Part shown: positions 32,812 through 44,845 of the stretch, piece after piece
Layout of the letters: each line of letters starts with the position of its first letter
How positions within the stretch are numbered: the stretch's first letter is position 1
Source of the DNA: Corylus avellana
Lineage: Eukaryota; Streptophyta; Magnoliopsida; Fagales; Betulaceae
Reading direction: 5' to 3'
Assembly (NCBI RefSeq): GCF_901000735.1
Contig: NC_081541.1
Location: forward strand, 21,326,172-21,390,171
Length of the DNA stretch: 64,000 nt
Translations under genes and position numbers: made by a program
The notes under the pieces: generated by a model
Seen by the model: only the letters and a program-made list of their open reading frames with translations
Told to the model about the DNA's origin: nothing
The model's database searches: none

Positions 32812-33199
32812 CATATGTCGACGATGAAGATCTTATTGAGGTGGAGGAAAATTTTATTTTCAATGAGGAAGAAATAGTTGATCCTTTTTGGGAGATTTAT
32901 ATGCCGCACGAATGGGAGAAGGTAAATGAATACCGTGTGAAGATGGAATTATCTCAATATGATATGAAGAATTTTCAAACTACCATTCGCAGTCATGTTG
33001 TGATGGGTTGTAAATTGTTTCTCTTCCGGTATCAAGTTGCATTGGTATTGAGAAGTACAGGATGGAAGGGATTAATTGGACATCCAAAAGATAGAGGAAA
33101 AGATGATTTGAACTCGAGGGCGAGTTCTTTCCAACCTGGAGAGACTGATGCAGGAGGAATTTTAGAAAATTGTTATTTTAATTATGCATGTGTGTTTTA
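32812..33199 (+). pseudogene. Fragment of another gypsy element: polyprotein end
   Basis: The frame YVDDEDLIEVEENFI...MPHEWEKVNEYRVKMEL...DLNSRASSFQPGETDAGG ends at 33197-33199. The tail NSR-x-S-x-FQPGE-x-D is like the C-terminus of chromovirus-type polyproteins (recognition from memory). The middle is not recognised. The left edge abuts the Athila LTR, so the gypsy copy is either the target of that LTR's insertion or joined by assembly. Confidence 0.5.
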
Positions 33200-33540
33200 G
33201 TTTTCCTTTTTCAATAAGGATTGGGTTTTTCCTTTTTCCTATTAGGATTTGTTTTCCTTTTCCAATTAGGTTTGCTTTTCCTTTTCCTTGTTAGTTTAGG
33301 AGGTGCCTAGCCTATATAAAGGCATCTAGTCTTTGTTGTTTTTCAATCCAGTTTATACTATCAATTAAATTTAAGTCTTTCAGAGTTATTTCTCTGTTTG
33401 CTTATTTGGGGCACTTAGGGATTTTCTCTTCCCTACTTGTTATTTTCTCTCTTCCTGAATTCCCTTTTCTATCTTCAAATCTTAGTTTCTGCTACTTTTA
33501 TACGCTGTCAGAACAATCCTAATTCTGCCCGGCGTCAGTT
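33200..33540 (+). mobile_element. LTR-like sequence following the gypsy fragment
   Basis: Pyrimidine-rich repeats of TTTTCCTTTTTCC and ATTAGGATTTG, then a TATA box in GCCTATATAAAGGCATC (33311-33327) and transcript-like downstream sequence ending near CGGCGTCAG. No LTR boundary could be fixed. Part of it recurs inverted at 33774-33880. Confidence 0.5.
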
Positions 33541-33643
33541 TGCTTTTCCTTTTCCAATTAGGTTTGGAAAAGGAATTTTAGAAACTATGCATAATTAGGA
33601 ATTTTAGAAAATAACAACGGGAGACTTTTCATAACTTCCCGTT

Positions 33644-33733
33644 GACTTGTCAGAGACTGGATTGCTTACAACTGGTAGAACTTTTCATCAGTTGGTACCG
33701 CGCCACCAACTGCTCCTCCGTCTCTGACAAGTC
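33644..33733. repeat. Nested inverted repeats at the centre of a fold-back
   Basis: GACTTGTCAGAGAC (33644-33657) and GTCTCTGACAAGTC (33720-33733) are perfect inverted copies; inside them CAGTTGGT (33689-33696) and ACCAACTG (33705-33712) are again perfect. They lie between the forward gypsy/LTR arm (33108-33270) and its inverted copy (33774-33965). Confidence 0.75.
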
Positions 33734-33773
33734 GTTCCGAGCAACCAACTGGTAGAACTCTTCAGTGAAAAAG

Positions 33774-34086
33774 CAAACTTAATTGGAAAAGGAAAACAAA
33801 TCCTAATAGGAAAAGGAAAAGCAAATCCTAATAGGAAAGGAAAAACCCAATCCTTATTGAAAAAGGAAAACTAAAACATAAATAATAAATCTACTTTATT
33901 ATTATTATTCTCCTGCATCAGTCTCCCCGGGTTAGAAAGAACTCGCCCTCGAGTTCAAGTTGTCTTTGTCTGCATCAACAAAACATGGAGTCAAATGCTT
34001 CACATTGAACACATCAGAGGTCTTTAAATGACTTGGAAGACGTAGTCGGTATGCATTGTCATTTATCTTTTGCAAAATCTCACAAG
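33774..34086 (-). pseudogene. Inverted copy of the gypsy polyprotein end and LTR start
   Basis: Read on the minus strand from the gap: CEILQKINDNAYRLRLPS, VFNVKHLTPCFVDADKDN, then LNSRASSF and a stop, followed by the same pyrimidine-rich LTR start as on the plus strand at 33188-33270. The ILQKINDNAY...FNV motif is the C-terminal integrase region of plant chromoviruses. It is cut by the gap at 34087. Confidence 0.7.
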
Positions 34087-34186
34087 NNNNNNNNNNNNNN
34101 NNNNNNNNNNNNNNNNNNNNNNNNNNNNNNNNNNNNNNNNNNNNNNNNNNNNNNNNNNNNNNNNNNNNNNNNNNNNNNNNNNNNNN
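34087..34186. other. Assembly gap of 100 N
   Basis: Exactly 100 N, so the true length is unknown. Left is the inverted gypsy fragment; right is the middle of an Athila gag. The 5' LTR, leader and gag start expected for copy D are missing here. Confidence 0.99.
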
Positions 34187-36053
34187 GTACAATAGGCCAC
34201 CTTCCTGCATTTAGAGGATTAGAGAATGAGGATCCATATGTTCATGTGAGGATTTTTTTGGAAATTTGCGACATTGTTAATACACAAAATGCCCCAGCAG
34301 AAGCGGTGCGCCTTCGGTTATTCCCTCTGTCCCTCTGTCCCTACATGATAGGGCGAAATCCTGGCTACTCAACAATAGACCTGGATCTATCACTTCTTGG
34401 GATATGTTGCAAAGCAAGTTTTACCACAAGTTCTTCCCAATTTCCAAAATCAATGCCCTCCGTCTACAGATCACCAATTTCAGACAAAAAGAAGGGGAAA
34501 GATTCACCGATAGCTGGGAGAAGTTTAAAGAGCTTACTATAAAATGCCCACCCCGCGGGTTTGAGAATGAGGTGCTAGTTCAAATTTTCTATAGGGGACT
34601 AACACCAAGTGAGCAAAACTCGCTTGAGACGATGAATGGTAGAGAATTCTTAAGTCTTACTGGGGATGAAGCCTATAAAACTTTAGACGAAATGGCTGAA
34701 CGAGCACAACAATGGGATTTTCAAGATAGTTGGGACAGACAACAACCCACTCCCAAGACAGGAGGCATTTATGAGGTGAGGAATGATGCTGAATTAAGGG
34801 AGGAGTTCAAGGTTCTCAGGCGTCAGTTTGACACTATGGTGTTAAACAAACCATTGAATGTAGCAGATACTTACCAAGTTGATGCATGCGGGTTATGTGA
34901 TAGTCAAACGCACTTCACTCAAAATTGCCCAACTTTGTCAACAGAGTACCCAACTGAGCAAGTCAATGCCTTCAATGACTACAGAAAACCCACCACTAGA
35001 CCGTTTTCTGAAACGTACAATCCAGGGTGGCGGAATCACCCAAATTTCTCTTGGAAGCAGAATCAGCCATTGAACCAAAGAGATACCTCCACTCAAGCTC
35101 AAAATCAGTTCAGGCCATCTCACCAAGCAAAACCGCCTGTTTATCAGTCTACCACTCAAGTGCCTGCACCACAGTCATCACTGGAAGACATGATGAAAGC
35201 ATTCATGCAATCAATGGATAAGAACATACAAGAGATAAAGCAAGATATGAAGAATACTACCCTGAGCAATTCCCAAGATATACAAGAGCTAAAAGGTTTC
35301 ACCAATCAAGCCGTACAGGAAATGAGGAATTCCAACATGGCCAACAACAGAGACATACAAGAACTTAAGCAGGCTATGATCAAGGTAGAAGGACAAGTTG
35401 GCCAGATAGCAAATCAAGTGGGGGAAAGAGAAAGAGGGAAGTTCCCTAGTCAACCCGTGCCTAACCCAAAAGGGCAATTTGTGGTTGGAAGTTCCTCTGC
35501 CTCTATGCATGGTCAGGAGCATGTACAAGCCATCACTACTTTGAGGTCAGGCAAACAGGTGGATAATCAAGTGGTCATGCCTGAAGAGGCCACTAAGGCT
35601 GCAGAAGAGAAGGAAAACCTGGACAAGCCTGCGGAAGACACAAGACCGGACATTGCCATTCCGATTACTGAGGATCCTTCCAAAAAGTATATACCCAAAG
35701 CTCCGTATCCAGAAAGACTGAAACCACCAAAGAAGAGCTCGAAGTTCGATGATATTTTGGAAGTGTTCAAGCAAGTGCAGATAAACATTCCATTCCTAGA
35801 TGCCATCCAGCAAGTGCCTTCTTATGCCAAATTTCTGAAGGATTTGGTCACCATCAAGAGAAAGACGAACGTCCCCAAGAAAGCTTTCCTGACTGAGCAG
35901 GTCAGCTCTATCTTGCAATACAAGATGCCTGTAAAGTATAAGGACCCTGGATGTCCTACCATTGCTTGCAAGATTGGTGACAATCGAGTTGAGAAAGCTC
36001 TGTTGGATTTGGGGGCCAGTGTAAATCTACTGCCATATTCAATATTTGTTTAG
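34187..36053 (+). pseudogene. Copy D Gag and start of protease (5' end lost in the gap)
   Basis: It begins at codons matching TIGHLPAFRGL of C. An 8-bp tandem duplication, CCCTCTGT at 34323-34330 and 34331-34338, shifts the frame; the correct frame reopens by 34404 and runs to TAG 36051-36053, at the same codon as in C. Zinc knuckle CGLCDSQTHFTQNC and protease LLDLGASVNLLPYS are intact. It differs from C only by scattered substitutions. Confidence 0.88.
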
Positions 36054-39000
36054 TTGGGATTGGGAGAGTTGAAATCCACTTCAATTACACTTCAGTTGGC
36101 TGACAGATCTGTGAAGGTTCCAAGGGGAATTATTGAAGACGTGCTGATCAAAGTTGATAAGTTCTACTACCCTGTGGACTTCATTGTCTTAGATACAGAG
36201 ACGAAAAATGCAGAAATTCAAGTTCCAATCATATTAGGGCGTCCCTTTTTAGCTACAGCTAATGCGCTAATCAACTGTAGAACTGGAGTCATGAAGATAT
36301 CATTTGGAAACATGACAGTGGAACTGAACATCTTTGATATCAGCAAGCAGCCATTTGAGTATGAGGAGGTCAGAAGCACATGCTTAATTGAGGAGATAGT
36401 AGAGAAAACTGTCAATGAATCAGATATTGAAGACCCCTTGGGAGAATGCCTAATTGCACTGGGAAGTGACATGGCACTAGACACTTTATTGGAACAAGCT
36501 GACGCCTTGTTAGACTCAACTCCTGAGATAAAGACAGAGACTACAGAAATTACTTTGACATCGTCCCCTGATCCATCTTCATTAGCAGCTGAGCCTGTCA
36601 AGCGGGAGTTGAAGCCTCTACCAGACACCCTGAAGTACAAGTATCTGGATCCTATAGAATCTCTGCCTGTGATCATTGCTGCCGATTTGGATAGTGATCA
36701 GGAACATGAGGTGTTAGAAGTTTTGAGAGAGCATAAAGAAGCAATCGGGTGGTCAATAGAAGATATCAAAGGAATCAGCCCTACAGTAGTGATGCATAAG
36801 ATTCATCTGGAAGAAAATGCTAAAACTTCTCGCGAGCCACAGAGACGGTTGAATCCGACCATGCAAGAGGTAGTTCGAGCAGAGGTAATTAAACTTCTGG
36901 ATGCGGGAATCATATACCCAATCTCTAACAGCAAATGGGTGAGTCCCATTCATGTGGTGCCGAAGAAGGCAGGGATTACAGTTATCAAGAACAAGGAAAA
37001 TGAGTTGGTCCCCACTCGTGTGCAGTCAGGATGGAGAGTGTGCATTGACTACAGGAAGTTAAATGCCGTGACAAGAAAAGACCATTTTCCTCTACCTTTC
37101 ATCGATCAGATGATGGAGAGATTGGCAGGCCATGAGTACTACTGTTTCCTTGATGGTTACTCCGGTTACAACCAAATTCCACTGGACCCCGAAGATCAAG
37201 AGAAGACTACTTTCACTTGTCCGTTCGGTACGTTTGCCTATCGCCGTATGCCGTTTGGATTGTGCAATGCACCCGCCACTTTTCAGCGATGTATGATCAG
37301 CATCTTTTCAGATATAGTTGAACGTCACCTGGAGATCTTCATGGATGACTTCTCAGTCTTTGGTTCATCATTTGGGGAATGTCTACATCATCTCACATTG
37401 GTGTTGGTACGGTGCAAGGAGAAGAATTTGGTTCTGAATTGGGAAAAATGCCACTTCATGGTGAAACAAGGAATTGTTTTGGGGCATGTAATTTCCCACA
37501 AAGGTATCGAGGTTGACAGAGCTAAGGTTGATTTGATATCTAACATTCCGCCCCCGTGGACAGTTAAGGAGATTCGGTCATTTCTGGGACATGCTGGGTT
37601 CTACAGAGGATTCATCAAGGACTTCAGCAAGATAGCAAGACCTCTATGTAATCTATTGGCAAAAGATGTTCCTTTTGACTTCAACGACAAGTGCCAGACA
37701 GCCTTTGAGATTCTGAAAAAGACCTTAACTTCTACACCAATCATTCAGCCACCTAATTGGGGGGTTCCGTTCGAGATAATGTGTGATGCCTCTGATTATG
37801 CTATGGGAGCCGTTTTGGGTCAGCGAGTAGAGAAGATTCCGCATGTCATATACTATGCCAGCAAGACTCTGAATGATGCACAACTTAACTACTCCACTAC
37901 TGAAAAGGAGTTGTTAGCTGTAGTGTTTGCTCTGGATAAGTTTAGATCTTACTTGCTAGGGTCTAAAGTCTTAGTCTACTCGGATCATGCTGCACTGAAA
38001 TATCTATTGTCAAAGAAAGATGCTAAATCTCGTCTCATCCGGTGGATTCTGTTGCTGTAAGAGTTTGATATTGAAATTCGGGACAAGAAGGGTTCCGAGA
38101 ATGTGGTAGCTGACCATCTATCTAGGCTGGTTGTCGACTTCAATGAAAATGCTGTGCCGATTGCTGAGACATTCCCTGATGAACAACTTATGCACATATC
38201 TCAAAATCATGCACCATGGTTCGCAGACATAGTGAACTACCTTGTCACTGCCCAAATGCCATCACATTGGACTAGGCAAGACAAATCAAAATTCTTGGCT
38301 GGGGCGAAGTACTTCTTTTGGGATGATCCTTACCTGTTCAAATACTGCCCAGATCAGATTATAAGGAGATGCATTCCTGAAAATGACCAGCAAAATGTCC
38401 TATCTTTTTGCCATGATCATGCATGTGGAGGCCACTTCAGTTCTAAAAAGACCGCGGCGAAGATTCTTCAAAGTGGATTCTATTGGCCCTCCATTTTTCG
38501 TGATGCCCATGCCTACTGTTCAGCCTGTGATAGATGCCAGAAGTTGGGGAGCATTGGAAGAAGGAATATGATGCCGCTGAACCCGATCCTTATTGTGGAG
38601 CTATTTGATGTTTGGGGCATTGATTTCATGGGTCCCTTCCCTAATTCTTATGGGTATCTTTTCATCCTTGTGGCGGTGGATTATGTTTCCAAGTGGGTGG
38701 AGGCTATTGCCTGCAAGACTAATGATCACAGAGTCGTGTTGCAATTTTTGAAGGAAAATGTGTTTGCACGTTTTGGGACACCACGTGCCATCATCAGTGA
38801 TGGGGGGAAGCATTTCTGCAACCGATATTTTGAGCAACTCATGAAGAAGTATGGTATTACTCATAAAGTTGCAACTCCCTACCATCCTCAGACAAGTGGG
38901 CAAGTTGAGATATCCAACAGAGAAATCAAGAGGATATCAGAAAAGACGGTGAACCCGACAAGGAAGGACTGGTCTCTTCGACTCAATGACGCTCTGTGGG

Positions 39001-39509
39001 CATACCGGACTGCATTCAAGACTCCAATTGGCATGTCTCCCTACCGACTCGTGTATGGCAAGGCTTGTCACCTCCCTGTGGAATTGGAGCACCGGGCTTA
39101 TTGGGCTATAAAGCAGCTAAATTTCAACCTCACCAAGGCTGGTGAGCAAAGGAAGTTACAGCTAGATGAATTAGAAGAATTGAGGAATGATGCCTACAAC
39201 TGTGCCAAGCTATACAAAGATCAGATGAAGAAGATCCATGACCAAAACATTTTGAGAAGATCATTTGAAGTTGGTCAGAAAGCCCTCCTTTACAACTCAC
39301 GTCTGCATCTGTTTCCAGGAAAGCTCAAATCCCGATGGACTGGACCATTCATAGTGCGTGCAGTTTCTACTCATGGAGCCATCGAAATCCAGGATCCTAA
39401 GAATGGAAGTGCTCTCAAGGTCAATGGTGAGCGGTTGAAGCCATTCTTGGAACTGGAAATTTCGGAGAGTGAGGAATTGCCTTTGGAAGATCCTACGTCG
39501 TCTACTTAA
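36054..39509 (+). pseudogene. Copy D Pol (one private stop)
   Basis: The frame follows on from gag across the amber codon. RT, RNase H and integrase motifs are as in C ([42 protein letters not shown]). TAA at 38058-38060 replaces the CAA of C in LLLQEFD; the frame then continues to 39509. At 37748-37752 D has CAGCC where C lacks the G, so C and D have different private lesions. Confidence 0.92.
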
Positions 39510-39664
39510 TCATCAGCGGTGAAAAGTCTAGCTGAAGACTGTAAACTTAGCGCTTATGGAAGGCATTCCTTTTTCTTTGGTATTTTTAGTCATTTTTTGT
39601 GTTGTTTCGTCTATCTTCGTTTTTGTTTTATTTTTGTGTTTTTCAGGACAGGTGTTATTATGAG

Positions 39665-40863
39665 TAAGTTTGGGGGTCGTCTCTTTGCTCACTCTGGTTC
39701 CTTATACCTCTTGGTATTGTGTTTCTGCCTACATTGAGGACAATGTGTGATTCAAGTTTGGGGGTATGGGAAAAACACTTTGTCTATCTTTGTCTATTTA
39801 TTTTTGTTTTTATTTGTTTAGTTTTATTTGTCTTTTTGTGTAAAAAAATTTGAAAAAAAAAAAAAAAAATTAATTATGCTATGTTTTTGTCAAGTTTGAG
39901 TTAAACTGTGACTGTGGTTTGCATTTCATTAGCTTGCTTAAAGGGTTGAACACATCATTATGTCATTTGGAGTCTAAGTCCTTTGACTTATTTTTGGGTA
40001 AAAGAGATTTCACTTGTTTTGAGATAAATTTTTATGAGCACATTAGCATGTTTTCTGTGAGGTATGATGTTTGAGCTTAAGCTTGTTCTCTTTGAGATTT
40101 GTTGGATGACCTATTGATGAATAACCATTGGCTTGCAAGATATAAAAAAAAAAAATAAATAAATAAAAAGAGAAGGAAAAAGAAAAGAAAGATCATGTTG
40201 AGTTTTTCGTTGAGTAACCGGACCTCTTGCCTCATTAAGCATTGAGTGTTCGTGTCAAAAGGTGTGAAATTCAATATTGATTTAAGATATGGCTAGTCTT
40301 CGTAGCCTTGTTGACTTAAGTTACTAAGCCCTTAGAGATGTTTTACATCTAGTGCCCTAAAGCCACCTGGCTTGGGAGTCATTGGCCTAACACTTGTTAC
40401 ATGGGTCAATTAGAAAGCTTAAAGGAGTTAGACACTACAAAGTCTGTTAAAAAAAAAAAAAAAAAGTTGCATATCTTGCCTTGGTTGTTTCATCTGTTAG
40501 GGATTCTTACAAATTTTATGGAACTTGTCTTGAGTTTAAGCTGAAAGCTTCATGATTGTATGCTAATTACACTTTACACATTTCAGAACATATGAAGTCT
40601 AAATTGTTCATTTATGAGTGATTTGATTCTGGATTTCCTTTTGATAGTGATGATGGTGTTTGTCTTTTTAAGTTTGCTCATGAATGAGAACCATGGTTTA
40701 TGTGAAACTTCTTTTTTGTTAACAACATAGTATTACAATGTTTGTGGGTATCATTCCTATTAAGCCCTCACGAGACTTCACTCGTCCACTAGGGATGCCT
40801 AGGGGTTTAAAAGGCTTGTTGCATATGCTAAATGCAATCGTCTCTCCCACGAAAGAGGATTTA
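39665..40863 (+). other. Copy D 3' noncoding region with purine tracts, hairpin and modules
   Basis: Same arrangement as in C: T1 (39665-39679), hairpin (39731-39746), T2 (about 39752-39769), M1 (about 40215-40258), M2 (about 40303-40425), M3 (40737-40863), with T3 at 40927-40943 before the LTR. Differences from C are small indels in A/T runs. Confidence 0.7.
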
Positions 40864-40943
40864 TGTTTTGCTTTGTTTTGTTTTCATTCTATTTTTTGTT
40901 TTGTTTTGCTAAGGGACTAGCAAAAGTTAAGTTTGGGGGTGTT

Positions 40944-42297
40944 TGATGTGTGCCAAATATTGCATATTTTGACCCCTTAATTTACTTGTGTTAATCCTTT
41001 AGCTGTGTTATTATCTGATGTTCTGTGTTAGTTTTGTGTTTTTAGTATTTTGTTGGTGTTGAAGAAAATATACTTTGAGAAGACCTAGATGATGTGGTTA
41101 AGTTTAACCAAATCCAAGAAATGGGTAAATCGGATTAAGGATAAGATTGGATAAAATTTCGAATTGGATTCAAATTCAGATTCTACACGTTTCAGTATTT
41201 TGATCATAACTTTTCGCTCACATATCCGATTGAGGTGATTCAAGTGGCGTTGGAAAGCTAACTCAAAATACTACAATTCATTGTGAAATATTTTCCTAAT
41301 TCGGACGTTTACTATTCCAAAATCGTCCCGTAATTAAATGGTACAAACCTGGATGAATTGTATCCGATTTCAACTTGTAAAACCCTAAGTTTTAGGTCTA
41401 TAAATAGGGAATTATCAGATTAGTTGAGGGGGCTACGAATTTGAAGATTGCAGAGGAGAAAGAAGAGAGTTTAAGGTTTTCCTAACTTTTGAATCTCTAC
41501 TTTGTGATTCTTATTTGTAAGTACTCGATTTTACATTATGAATTCAATCAATTTTGTTTTGTCTTTCAATAACATGAGAGGCTAAACCTTCAACTAAGGT
41601 TGAAGATGAAGCCTCACTTATGATTAGCAACTTTGTTTCATGTATGTAATATTTCCCAATTTAATGGTTTAATTGCTCTATTGTTTTACTTCTAATCAAT
41701 TGGATTGAATAACTCTTTGATATCTTTTGTGATTCAAGGATACACTTGATGATTTAAGATTATTCAATATAATTGATTGCTTGGTTTTCTTTGTTAAAAA
41801 TTGGATTTCCCCTGTGATTTATTCTCTGGATACAATTGATGTTTTGATAAAGATTGGATATTTTCTTGTGATTTACGGATACAGTTAATGATTTGATCGA
41901 ATATTGGATTTCTTTTGTGATTTGGGTTATGAATGGATACATGGGATCTTTTGATTAATTCTTTGAAGCAATAGTAAAACAAACTTAAGATTTATATGTG
42001 AGAACTTTGGGGAATATTATAGATCATGAAATTATGTTGTTATGAATTTGTGAGTGTGGATTCTGAAACTTTAGTGTTTCGTCATAAGATTTCAATCACT
42101 TTAAATTGCTCATGCTTTTGTTTTTTTTCATTCAAACAGAAAAATCTCTCAAAAATTTGGAACTAGATTAGGATTTAATTAATTTAGATTTAAAATTGTT
42201 TGTAAGAATACAATTCCCTGTGGGTTCGACCTCGCACTTGCGATCCATTAACTACAATTGATTCGTGCACTTGCGAGTTAAATAAATTTGCACAACA
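40944..42297 (+). repeat. Right Athila LTR (end of copy D)
   Basis: It starts TGATGTGTGCC and ends TTTGCACAACA, followed directly by ATGGC (42298-42302). That matches the five bases before the left LTR at 22638. It lacks the ~19-bp insertion of the middle LTR. Left and right LTRs are therefore the pair made by one insertion into the Tat-like LTR. Confidence 0.93.
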
Positions 42298-42302
42298 ATG
42301 GC

Positions 42303-42934
42303 CCAGTAAGGCAAAGGCCCATAGCCCAATAACAAACCCTGGGCTAAATCCCTATAAGCGTGGTCCATAATTGATGAAGATCTTGCCCATAGAAGTCATC
42401 AGTAGAGGGGAGACAAATATTATCGAGGCTCGGTCACCCGAGGATTGGCTACCCGAGGATATATTCCTCGAGCCTATAAATCCCCTAGGTTCCCGGGGAT
42501 TATCTTATTGCTACAATCAAGCATAGCTACTAAATCAACTTACGGCATACGAGGGTTGATTCCCATTGAGTTGTGGACTCCCTTCATGATTATCCAATAT
42601 CATAAGGATAGTGTTAGAGTTCATACACAACCACTACCCTTCATTCAAATCAAGCTACACAGCTCGGATAAGAAGGCTAATAGGCTCAAATAAGATCGAG
42701 GATAGAGTCCTAGTCTGGGTAAATCTATTAGCCTATTTATAGGCTGAACCCCAAGTATCAATGGAGACACCGAAATCTTTAGAGAATACATATACTTTTC
42801 TCAGAGACCTTACTTAAGCTTCGGAGGGAGATCACGCTCAACACAGGGCGCTTTCTCTTCGTGTTTACCTCATTTAGCTTTTTAGGTTGGATCATGGAAG
42901 ACGCGTTCACACCATACCAGAAACTGTTCCAACA
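42303..42934 (+). mobile_element. Right part of the Tat-like LTR
   Basis: Continuing from 22637, the restored site places CCAGTAAGGC after ATGGC. The LTR ends in CCAACA (42929-42934), giving TGTTGG...CCAACA ends and a length of about 660 bp before the Athila insertion. No open frame of note. Confidence 0.78.
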
Positions 42935-43074
42935 GTTTCGTGCCGTCTGTGGGAATGATAATTTCGTTTCTCATAAATAATATCCGGTATGGCAGTCGAA
43001 ATGCACTCCAGCAACCAAGTTCGGGCAAAGGTTCAGCAAAATCACGATGCCCAGCCAAATCAGTAAAACCAGGC
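42935..43074 (+). pseudogene. Tat-like primer region and gag start
   Basis: TTTCGTGCCGTCTGTGGGA (42936-42954) follows the LTR; plant Tat elements have GGCGCCGTCTGTGGGA-like sequence here. An ATG at 42991 (MAVEMHSSNQVRAKVQ) could begin gag, with a stop 25 codons later, just before the minus-strand Athila LTR at 43075 cuts the element. Confidence 0.6.
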
Positions 43075-44035
43075 TGTTGTGAAAATTTTAATTACTCGCA
43101 AGTGTACGAATCGTTTGCAGTAAAAGGATTGCTAGTGCAAGGTCGATCCCATAGGGAATTGTGTTCTTGAAAGCTAAATATATCTAAACTAATTAAATCT
43201 TAACCTAGTTTCGACAAAGGTTTTATTTTTGAATTAAAAGAAAATATAAATTAAACAAAGTAAAGTAGTCAAAAGATAAAATACTAAGGTTTTGGAATCC
43301 ATACTCACAAAATCATAGCAACATATTTCATGTTCATCAATATTGTCCGAAGTTCTCATAAATAAAATCTTATATATGTTCTACTATGCTTCAAAGATTA
43401 ATCAAATCATTCACTGAATATGTTCTTTGCACAAATCACAAAAGATATCCAGTTTAAATTAAATTATCAAATGTGTCTGTAAATCACAAGAGATATCCAA
43501 TTTAAACCAAATCGTCATATGTATCCGTAGAACGAAACACAATGAATATCCAATATTTTGATAAATAAAAATCCAAGCAATCAATTGAATGAAACTGTCT
43601 CAAATCATCAGATGTATTCGTAAATCACAAAAAATATCCAAGAATCATCTCAATAATTGATTTGAAGTAAAACAATTGAAATACTAAAAGTCAATAAAAT
43701 CGGATAATATTAACTTACGTGAAAATGATGTTGCTCTTCATTGGTGAGGCTTCATTCTCAACCTTAGTTGAGAATTTACTTACACATGACTATGGAAAAT
43801 AAATCCTAATCCTAACGAAAAACTAAGCTAAAGGGGAGAAAAGGTGTGGAATTTCGGACTATGCAGCACCATATTATTATCTAATGTCACCCTATTTATA
43901 GGGCTTTTCTAGGGTTTTCTTGGGACTTTAACCTAAAAAATAGCTGCTGGAACATGTCTGATAAGTGGTCCATCTGGACTGGCCTTTTCAGAGTCTAGAC
44001 ATGCATCCTGAGTGGGCTCAATCACACAATGCGTG
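43075..44035 (-). mobile_element. Minus-strand Athila-type LTR, cut by element E
   Basis: On the plus strand it starts TGTTGTGAAAATTTTAATTA, the inverted LTR end of the Athila families, and contains the inverted minisatellite (43430-43650), stem-loop (43755-43774) and TATA box (CCCTATTTATAGGG, about 43891-43904). The U3 start is missing because element E begins at 44036; the rest lies beyond E, outside the window. Whether it is a solo LTR or part of a full element cannot be told. Confidence 0.8.
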
Positions 44036-44697
44036 TGATGAGTGCCAAATATTGCATATTTGGACCCCTTGATTTTCATTTGCTAAGCCTTTTGCATTAT
44101 TATTTTATGATGTTTTGGTTAGTTTTGGTGTCTTAGTGTTTTGCAGGTCATTGAGAGAAAAATGTGGTCTTCATGTGAAAATTGCAAAAGAAGGGGAAAA
44201 AGTTGAATTCTGGAAGCTGGATCGAGCGCATGGCACCCACGCTCGATTGCATCTACGCTCGAGCATAGAAAGGGAATGCTCGGGTGCACACCCGCATACT
44301 CCCAAGCAAGCAATGCCCATGTGCTACGCCGTAGAAGAGCTTAAAGTTGCACAAGTGGGATCGAGCCCACCTAGGGTGCGCTCGAGTGCACTCGTTTGCC
44401 CTGAAAAACCCTGAAACCCTAAATTAGCTTATAAAAGTCATATTTTTCTAGGGAAACGAGGAGAAGCCACCCAAGGGGCACCGTTCAGTGTAATTTTTGA
44501 CTTTATGACATTTTGTAGCTCCGAAACGATCTTCCTTTGTAAGTTTCTTTGTTTCCATGAATGCAATTAGTGTTTCTATACTTGTAGTCATGAGAGGCTA
44601 GAATCTTCAACTAAGGTTGAAGATGAAGCGTCACCATTGGTTTGTTTGCATATTTGTATGTTTTGTTTATACAATTTTGACCTTTAATGTAATGTAT
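44036..44697 (+). repeat. Element E 5' LTR, first part
   Basis: It starts TGATGAGTGCC. It has a cassette (44219-44395), a TATA-like CTTATAAAAGTC (about 44429-44440) and the stem-loop (44595-44632), ending at the target site TGTAT (44693-44697) of element F. It resumes at 62594. Confidence 0.88.
44219..44395 (+). repeat. TCGAGCGCA cassette in the element E LTR
   Basis: Copies include GGATCGAGCGCATGG, CGCTCGATTGC, CGCTCGAGCATAG and GCGCTCGAGTGCAC; several are decayed at CpG. The cassette lies 183-359 bp from the LTR start. Confidence 0.75.
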
Positions 44698-44845
44698 TGC
44701 AGGTCATTGAGAAAAAAATGCGGTCTTTATGTGAAAATTGCGAAAGAAGGGGAAGAAGTTGAATTCTGGAAGCTGGATCGAGTGCAGGGCACGCACGCTT
44801 GATCGTATCTGCGCTCGAGCGCAGAAAGTTTCTTTGTTAGGATTA
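44698..44845 (+). repeat. 148-bp segment duplicated from the E-type LTR at the 5' edge of F
   Basis: TGCAGGTCATTGAG... is a close, imperfect copy of 44142-44289 in the flanking E LTR, including GGAAGCTGGATCGAG and the cassette start. It lies between the TGTAT target site and the recognisable F LTR start (TGTAAAGTGCC, 44846). The 3' LTR of F (61249) has no such extension. Confidence 0.75.
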
